A stretch of 18,695 nt of DNA. It comes from Promethearchaeota archaeon (GTDB lineage Archaea; Asgardarchaeota; Lokiarchaeia; Sigyniarchaeales; SOKP01). The notes beneath the pieces were generated by a model, which did no database searches, was not told the origin of the DNA, and saw only the letters and a list, made by a program, of their open reading frames with translations. Within the stretch, counting starts at the first letter, position 1. Each line of letters opens with the position of its first letter. Positions 15,401 through 18,695 of the stretch are shown here, piece by piece. The stretch is taken from the NCBI GenBank assembly GCA_004524385.1, contig SDNM01000003.1, positions 1-18,695 of the forward strand. The letters are read 5' to 3'. The translations under genes were made by a program, and so were the position numbers.

Positions 15401-15851
15401 CTTCTCCACGATTTATAAGCTCTGGTTCTAATAAATTCTCTAAAGGACATCTACAACTTTTTAACATAATAGGAATTTTTCCTATATAAATATCAAGTGT
15501 TTCTTCAGCCTCTTCCCTCTGAGTGCGCTCATCAATTGTAATAGGAGTCATTTCTAAAGTAATGTCTGCTGCATAACTTAACTCTCTAATCCTTGCTTCA
15601 ATGGGGGTTATCTCCATAGTGGCTCCATCAGCTTCCCTCACCTTTGGACTTCCAACTTTTATTTTTCCAAATTTTATCTTGAATCCTGGAATATCGGGTA
15701 CGACTTCACCAGATTCATTAACAATGTCCTGCATCTCATCTTCAATGAAATTATTGTACGAATCTAGATGTTGACGAACTAATCCCTTCTCTTCAAAAAG
15801 ACTCTTTAAAATAACCCATTTATCTTCATTGCTTAAATATTCAGAAATCAA
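12480..15851 (-). CDS. rpoB: DNA-directed RNA polymerase subunit B (undivided Rpo2)
   Basis: This is the second-largest polymerase subunit, forming half of the active centre and the DNA clamp. At 1123 aa it is the fused form; methanogens and haloarchaea often split it into B'' and B'. Clear landmarks are FIINGTERVLVTQEDLAPNR near residue 160, the HPTQWGKICPAETPEGPNCG block near 460, SSRHGQKGVLG near 885, HAMPSRMTLGQLFE near 925, GHGSALLLKERLL near 1043, and a zinc ribbon with CEKCG (about 1065) and CPVCG (about 1083). It ends at MSLGLAPRLKLKDKI, as in other archaea. It starts with TTG, which has an in-frame TAA three codons upstream, and AGGTT lies 11 bases before it. It follows rpoH by 51 bases, but rpoA is not downstream. 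Confidence 0.98.
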   Translation of the reverse strand: MISEYLSNEDKWVILKSLFEEKGLVRQHLDSYNNFIEDEMQDIVNESGEVVPDIPGFKIKFGKIKVGSPKVREADGATMEITPIEARIRELSYAADITLEMTPITIDERTQREEAEETLDIYIGKIPIMLKSCRCPLENLLEPELINRGEDPLDPGGYFIINGTERVLVTQEDLAPNRILAEESSRSSSATHQAKVFSTRSGFRAPVTIERKKDGNLRVSFPSVPGKIPLAILMRSLGLHSDKEIFEAISENPEIQKELIPVIDVAAEIQVLKDPEKSQQNALDYIGKRVAIGQTKDYRIRRALQVLDRYLLPHIGNNEEDRIKKAYYLGQMAQKVMELALNIREPDDKDHYANKRLKLAGELFTSLFRVAFLNLVKDIKYQLERTAVRGRAPNIKTAVRADVITERIRHALATGNWVGGKAGVSQLLNRTNHVGTLSHLRRVISPLSRSQPHFEARDLHPTQWGKICPAETPEGPNCGLVKNLGLTSIISVGMDERILENILIDLGVIPINEVKNIKGDKVKVFLNGKLIGIHQQYNQFIYQIREKRRNNDIGQHVNIGYYHDSKEIQINCDAGRATRPLFVVKDKNLLIMNEDIEKINQKKYIWSDLILKGVIEYLDAEEEENAYIAMFEEDITFEHTHLEISPAAILGICASIIPFPEHNQSPRNTYEAGMVKQALGLFAANMHLRLDTRGHTLHYPQQPLVKTSPMEIVGFNKRPAGQNFIVAMMSFEGYNIEDAIIINKASIERGLARSHFFRTYDAEERKYPGGEVDKFEIPERGVRGFKSAESYRLLSEKDGVIEPETAVNGGDVLIGRTSPPRFIKSYEEFELMQPNRRETSKNMRHNEKGIVDTVIISETVDGNKLVKIKVRDLRIPELGDKFSSRHGQKGVLGLVVSTEDMPFTANGVTPDVIVNPHAMPSRMTLGQLFEGISGKIACSTGKLGDATAFEWKDITKLQELLVESGFEFNGREVMYNGITGEIYEMGIYCAPIYYQKLYHLVADKLHARARGPVQILTRQPTEGRAREGGLRFGEMERDCLVGHGSALLLKERLLDESDRTVILVCEKCGLLAVYDRNRDKRYCPVCGEGTIISKVICSYAFKLLLQEMMSLGLAPRLKLKDKI

Positions 15852-15860
15852 AATTTTTTA

Positions 15861-15866
15861 AACCTT
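15861..15866 (-). promoter_or_regulatory. Shine-Dalgarno of rpoB
   Basis: On the minus strand AAGGTT lies 10-11 bases before the TTG at 15849-15851, which is the only initiator between the upstream TAA and the conserved sequence. Confidence 0.5.
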
Positions 15867-15902
15867 TTATATTAACTTTTTTTTAAATAAAAATGAAATT
15901 AT

Positions 15903-16160
15903 CTAAACTTTTTCCTTCTTTACATAACGATAATAGTTTATCGATTTTACTGTTGTTTTAGAATCTCGCACAATACGACATACATCTCCTTCTTTCGCTC
16001 CAATTGCGATCGCAACAGGATCCTTTTCAAATAACTGAGGTAAATCAATAAGACTTATTTTATATTTATCTAGTAATTGTTCTGTCTCTTTCTTAGTCAA
16101 TAATATGTGTTTAGGAACCAATTCATGTCTAAGAACATCAATAACTTTTTTCTTGGTCAA
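15903..16160 (-). CDS. rpoH: DNA-directed RNA polymerase subunit H (Rpo5)
   Basis: Subunit H forms part of the polymerase lower jaw and is homologous to the C-terminal domain of eukaryotic Rpb5. The 85-aa protein carries the hallmark HELVPKHILL (residues 12-21), then LLDKYKISLIDLPQLFEKDPVA and the closing VCRIVRDSKTTVKSINYYRYV. Length is normal for archaea. The start is TTG, formed by the last two T of a 13-T run and the next G, with GAGGT ten bases upstream. It is first in an rpoH-rpoB operon, as is usual in archaea. Confidence 0.96.
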   Translation of the reverse strand: MTKKKVIDVLRHELVPKHILLTKKETEQLLDKYKISLIDLPQLFEKDPVAIAIGAKEGDVCRIVRDSKTTVKSINYYRYVKKEKV

Positions 16161-16175
16161 AAAAAAAAAAACCTC
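16159..16175 (-). promoter_or_regulatory. Shine-Dalgarno and T13 spacer leading into the rpoH start
   Basis: On the minus strand GAGGT (16171-16175) runs straight into a T13 tract whose last two bases are part of the TTG start codon at 16158-16160. Spacer length therefore equals homopolymer length and could vary by slippage. Confidence 0.6.
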
Positions 16176-16274
16176 TTTAAATAACTAGTTATAAATTAAA
16201 TAAGGAAAGATTAAGAAATAAATTTTACGATTTTTTCTCAATTCACACCTAATTATAAACATATAAAAATTACT

Positions 16275-16910
16275 TTAGTCAAAAATGATATTGAAAACCC
16301 AATAACCGCTTCTTTTACATATAATATCAATTTTTTTGTCTGTAAAGGAATCACTTAAATGCTTTAATATAAACGGAGCGCCCATTTTTTTTTTAATTAC
16401 AAATTGAAAATAACCTGATGGTTTTAAATAACTAGGTATTTCATTGCATAACTTAAGAAATTCTTCTCTTCCCTGCCTGAGCGGCGGATTCGTATAAATA
16501 CCGTCAAATTTCAAATTTTTGTTTTTAATTGGATCGAAATAATTTCCTGCTAATGCAACAATTTGATTTGTTCTGTCAGACAAGTTTATTTTTATATTGT
16601 CCTTAGCACACCATATCGCTCTTCTATTTATATCAATTAAATACACTTTACTTTGGGGGGCTTCATATGCTAAAACGATACCTATAGGCCCATAGCCACA
16701 TCCTAAATCAAGTAAAATGCTTGGTTCTTCTCTTGGAATTGTCAAGTGTTCAATAAGAACTTTAGTTCCTAAATCGATTTTTTTGTAAGAAAACATTCCT
16801 GGTGCAGTCTTAAAGATGTAGAGATGCCTTCTTAAACTTTCTGAAACTGTATAAATTTTTAGCTTTGCATCAGGAAATTTTGAATAGTAATGTGAGTTAT
16901 TTCGCTCCAT
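16275..16910 (-). CDS. RsmC-like class I SAM-dependent methyltransferase
   Basis: The 211-aa protein is a single Rossmann methyltransferase domain. Motif I is DLGCGYGPIG (residues 68-77), an acidic ribose-binding position follows in LIDINRRA (91-98), and motif IV is NPPL (141-144), which indicates methylation of an exocyclic or ring nitrogen. The upstream stretch TAPGMFSYKKIDLGT (35-49) is typical of the RsmC/COG2813 family, which methylates guanine N2 in rRNA; archaeal single-domain forms are less well studied. It follows cbf5 by 21 bases on the same strand, so cotranscription with an RNA-modification gene supports an rRNA or tRNA target. It starts with ATG. Confidence 0.85.
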   Translation of the reverse strand: MERNNSHYYSKFPDAKLKIYTVSESLRRHLYIFKTAPGMFSYKKIDLGTKVLIEHLTIPREEPSILLDLGCGYGPIGIVLAYEAPQSKVYLIDINRRAIWCAKDNIKINLSDRTNQIVALAGNYFDPIKNKNLKFDGIYTNPPLRQGREEFLKLCNEIPSYLKPSGYFQFVIKKKMGAPFILKHLSDSFTDKKIDIICKRSGYWVFNIIFD

Positions 16911-16931
16911 TTTATCAATAAGTTGGAATCT

Positions 16932-17936
16932 CTATTTATTTTTATTCCAGCGTGGATATAATCCTCGCTCCATAAATACTTTTGTGGTTTTTACCATTAT
17001 TTTTGATTTAGATTTAAGAATGTCTAACGCATTTTTTTTCGCAATCCCAAATCCGATTAATTCCTTTTTTAATGTCATAAGAGAAATCAATGTCCCGATT
17101 TTTATTCTAGCATCAATATAACAGACCCCAGCGGCAGCTAAATCAGCTCCATGACATAAAGCATCAACAGCAGTATCCCTGACAAATATTTTTGGCATAT
17201 GTTCAACCATTTTTTCAATTGGAAAAATAATTTTTCTTAAATAATATTCATTGCCTTCTTCTTGATAAATTGTAAAGGCGTCTTTTAAATTCTGGAGCGT
17301 TATTAAATTGGTTTTTTCATTAAATTTGCCTACTTTAGTACGTCTTAATTCAGTCAAGTGGGCACCTGAACAGAGAGCCTCACCTATATCAAAACAAAAT
17401 TTTCGTACATAAGTTCCTGCCTCACATCCTAAACGAAATAATATGCGATTTTCATTGACTTCTAACACCTTGCTATAGTATATTTCCCTTATTCTTAATT
17501 TTCTTGCTACTGACGACTTGATTGGTGGTCTTTGATATAATTTGTCTGTAAATATTTTAAATATCGATTCAATTTTATTTTGTAGCTCAGGAGAATGTAA
17601 ATACATAACACCTACATATTCTTTACCAGCTGTTAATAGAGCTGATAGAACTCTCGTGGCCTTTCCAAGTCCACAGGGTAAAACCCCCGTAACTCTTGGA
17701 TCCAACGTTCCTCCATGTCCTGCGTTTGAAATCCCTAAAATTTTGCGAACCCATGTGACGACTTCATGACTAGTTGGACCACTTGGTTTATCAAGATTTA
17801 TTACACCATACTGAAGGAGTGTCTCTATATCCCTTTTTTCTGGATCAATGCCAAATTCTGGATTAGTTGTATCTTGGGATTTAACCAATAATTGCTCAGG
17901 TTCATCAGATGGTAATTTTAACTTGGAATCTTGCAT
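16932..17936 (-). CDS. cbf5: Cbf5, catalytic subunit of H/ACA RNA-guided pseudouridine synthase
   Basis: Cbf5 (dyskerin/TruB family) converts uridine to pseudouridine in rRNA, guided by H/ACA RNAs with Nop10, Gar1 and L7Ae, and also modifies tRNA U55. In the 334 aa, GVINLDKPSGPTSHEVVTWV (44-63) begins the catalytic domain, GHGGTLDPRVTGVLP (73-87) holds the catalytic Asp79, and the RPPIKSSVARKLRIREIYY region follows. GCEAGTYVRKFC is the second uridine-binding motif, and TELRRTKVGKF the third. A C-terminal PUA domain (about 253-334) binds the guide RNA. The N-terminal ~40 residues are an extra acidic extension. It starts with ATG about 25-35 bases after a TATA-like run. It is downstream of the tRNA gene and pairs with the methyltransferase gene. 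Confidence 0.97.
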   Translation of the reverse strand: MQDSKLKLPSDEPEQLLVKSQDTTNPEFGIDPEKRDIETLLQYGVINLDKPSGPTSHEVVTWVRKILGISNAGHGGTLDPRVTGVLPCGLGKATRVLSALLTAGKEYVGVMYLHSPELQNKIESIFKIFTDKLYQRPPIKSSVARKLRIREIYYSKVLEVNENRILFRLGCEAGTYVRKFCFDIGEALCSGAHLTELRRTKVGKFNEKTNLITLQNLKDAFTIYQEEGNEYYLRKIIFPIEKMVEHMPKIFVRDTAVDALCHGADLAAAGVCYIDARIKIGTLISLMTLKKELIGFGIAKKNALDILKSKSKIMVKTTKVFMERGLYPRWNKNK

Positions 17937-17960
17937 ACTATAATTTAATAGAGTTATAAT

Positions 17961-17973
17961 ATAAATATATAAA
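17961..17973 (-). promoter_or_regulatory. TATA box of cbf5
   Basis: On the minus strand TTTATATATTTAT is centred about 30 bases before the ATG at 17936, consistent with transcription starting at or very near the start codon. Confidence 0.5.
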
Positions 17974-18011
17974 TTATGGAGAAGTTAAATCTTATTCTAA
18001 AGATAACGAGT

Positions 18012-18033
18012 AAAAAAGTATAATAAAATTAAA
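18012..18033 (-). terminator. T-rich terminator behind the tRNA gene
   Basis: Past the tRNA 3' end the minus strand reads through TTTAATTTTATTATAC into a T6 run, suitable for archaeal termination. It lies between the tRNA and the cbf5 promoter. Confidence 0.4.
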
Positions 18034-18137
18034 CGGGCTATAGGGGAATTGAACCCCTGACCTACCTGTTCATAAGGTTTTTCCCTATGAAATTCAGGTT
18101 AAAAGCCTGCTGCGCTACCTGCCTGCGCTAATAGCCC
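18034..18137 (-). tRNA. tRNA-Lys (anticodon TTT) with a 30-nt intron
   Basis: On the minus strand, GGGCTAT (18131-18137) pairs with ATAGCCC (18035-18041), and the discriminator is G. The D arm is GCGC/GCGC around AGGCAGGTA. The anticodon arm is GCAGG-CTTTTAA-CCTG, with anticodon TTT at 18101-18103. The T arm is AGGGG-TTCAATT-CCCCT. CCA is not encoded. Between the 3' side of the anticodon stem and the AGGTC variable loop there are 30 extra bases, and removing them leaves a normal 74-nt tRNA. The gene is upstream of cbf5 on the same strand, with its own terminator. Confidence 0.93.
18065..18094 (-). other. Non-canonical tRNA intron (3' side of anticodon stem)
   Basis: The insert folds as TTCATAGGG / CCTTATGAA (nine pairs, one G-U) around AAAAA. 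Next to it CCTG of the exon pairs with CAGG of the intron, with a three-base bulge (AAT) on the 5' side and a putative three-base bulge (TAG) on the 3' side. This is a bulge-helix-bulge for the splicing endonuclease, though the outer helix is missing. Boundaries can slide two bases: 18065-18094 gives CCTGT-AGGTC, as in other archaeal tRNA-Lys, while 18063-18092, cut inside the bulges, gives CCTGA-AGGTC. Confidence 0.8.
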
Positions 18138-18243
18138 ATGAATAAAATTGGTATTATTAGTAATCCATAATAATATTTATATTTTATTTAAATAGGTCGA
18201 AAATAAGAAATCTTTAAATATTTTGGAATAAGCTTATGTAATT

Positions 18244-18695
18244 TTACTTAAAATGCTCGAATCCAGACCTTTTTAGTTCAATTCTTTCACTCTTATTTAA
18301 ATAGTAGATTTTATTTTCTTGTATTACCTCTCCTATTTTAAAAATCTGGCCTTTTTGTGATTTTATTGTTTTTAGAGCAGAATCATAATTGTTTGGATCA
18401 ATTGTAAATATATGAATAAATTCTTCTCCACCATTGAAAACTAAATTTTCCAAAGATATTTTAAATTCTTCAGAATACCTAAATGCTTCTTCATCAATCA
18501 ATTCCTCGTTAAATAGAATTTCAAATCCGATATTTTTCCTTGGATTAGAATGCAATAAATCTGTCAAGGATTTTGCCAATCCATCAGAAGAATCTATACT
18601 GGTGGTAGCGAGATTTTTTTCGGATAAAATTATTGCTTCCTTACCTAAATCTTTAGGTTCTAATACGCTCATAATAGATCGTTTGTAATGAGAAT
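18244..18695 (-). CDS. thiL: Thiamine-monophosphate kinase-like protein (ThiL), C-terminal part
   Basis: The frame is open to the window edge, so the N-terminal half, including the main ATP-binding loop, is missing; the ATG at 18672 is probably internal. The visible part matches the ThiL member of the PurM/AIR-synthase superfamily: ATTSIDSSDGLAKSLTDLL (normally A-x-D-I/S-SDGL) and FNGGEEFIHIFTI, the counterpart of the family's SGGEDYELLFT. ThiL phosphorylates thiamine monophosphate to the active diphosphate. The change of ED-Y-E to EE-F-I in the second motif departs from the classical enzyme, so a related AIR-synthase-like kinase is possible. It lies upstream of the tRNA gene, separated by 106 AT-rich bases. 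Confidence 0.75.
   Translation of the reverse strand, partial: SHYKRSIMSVLEPKDLGKEAIILSEKNLATTSIDSSDGLAKSLTDLLHSNPRKNIGFEILFNEELIDEEAFRYSEEFKISLENLVFNGGEEFIHIFTIDPNNYDSALKTIKSQKGQIFKIGEVIQENKIYYLNKSERIELKRSGFEHFK

Noticed and set aside
1..18695. CRISPR arrays, rRNA genes, insertion sequences with terminal repeats, toxin-antitoxin or defence islands
   Set aside because: No regularly spaced repeats, rRNA-like segments, transposase motifs or defence-family domains were seen on either strand.

Overview
The window looks like an archaeal chromosome segment, most likely from an Asgard (Promethearchaeota, Lokiarchaeia-like) lineage. The archaeal core is clear: RNA polymerase subunits B and H, transcription factor E, MBF1, the proteasome-activating nucleotidase PAN with a C-terminal HbYX motif, archaeal NAC, Cbf5 and a tRNA with an archaeal-type intron. 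A Ras/Rab-like small GTPase with intact G motifs next to a V4R/TRAPP-like protein, in very AT-rich DNA, is what points to Asgard. That taxonomic call is inference.

Left region (1-2441): a group II intron on the minus strand (135-2441) carries a reverse transcriptase/maturase and shows clear 5' GTGCG and domain V/VI signatures. It sits antisense inside the last codons of an unidentified plus-strand gene. Joining the flanks restores a short C-terminus, a stop and a T-rich terminator. The intron is visibly richer in G+C than its surroundings, so it is probably a recent arrival.

Region 2442-4488 (minus): a PPC/DUF296-domain gene, a Rab-like GTPase and a V4R/Bet3-like gene. The last has no usable start codon for its full domain and an in-frame TAA 39 codons before a second stop, so it looks decayed or wrongly assembled. 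Region 4721-6934 (plus): a MoxR-like AAA+ ATPase, a DUF996-like membrane protein with a C-terminal zinc ribbon, and a small cupin.

Region 6952-11964 is the information-processing and protein-quality block. On the minus strand are a small membrane protein, NAC, a PUA-domain protein and PAN. MBF1 (plus) is divergent from PAN and meets TFE (minus) tail to tail with no base between the stop codons. An unrecognised 258-aa protein lies upstream of TFE. A small membrane protein (plus) then faces rpoB.

Right region (12480-18695, minus): rpoH-rpoB, an RsmC-like methyltransferase paired with cbf5, a tRNA-Lys(TTT) with a 30-nt intron at a non-canonical place, and the C-terminal part of a ThiL-like kinase cut by the window edge.

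One pattern runs through the window: PAN, MBF1, TFE, RpoB and RpoH all start with TTG preceded by an (G)AGGT Shine-Dalgarno, while most other genes start with ATG, several of them with a TATA box close enough to give leaderless mRNAs.
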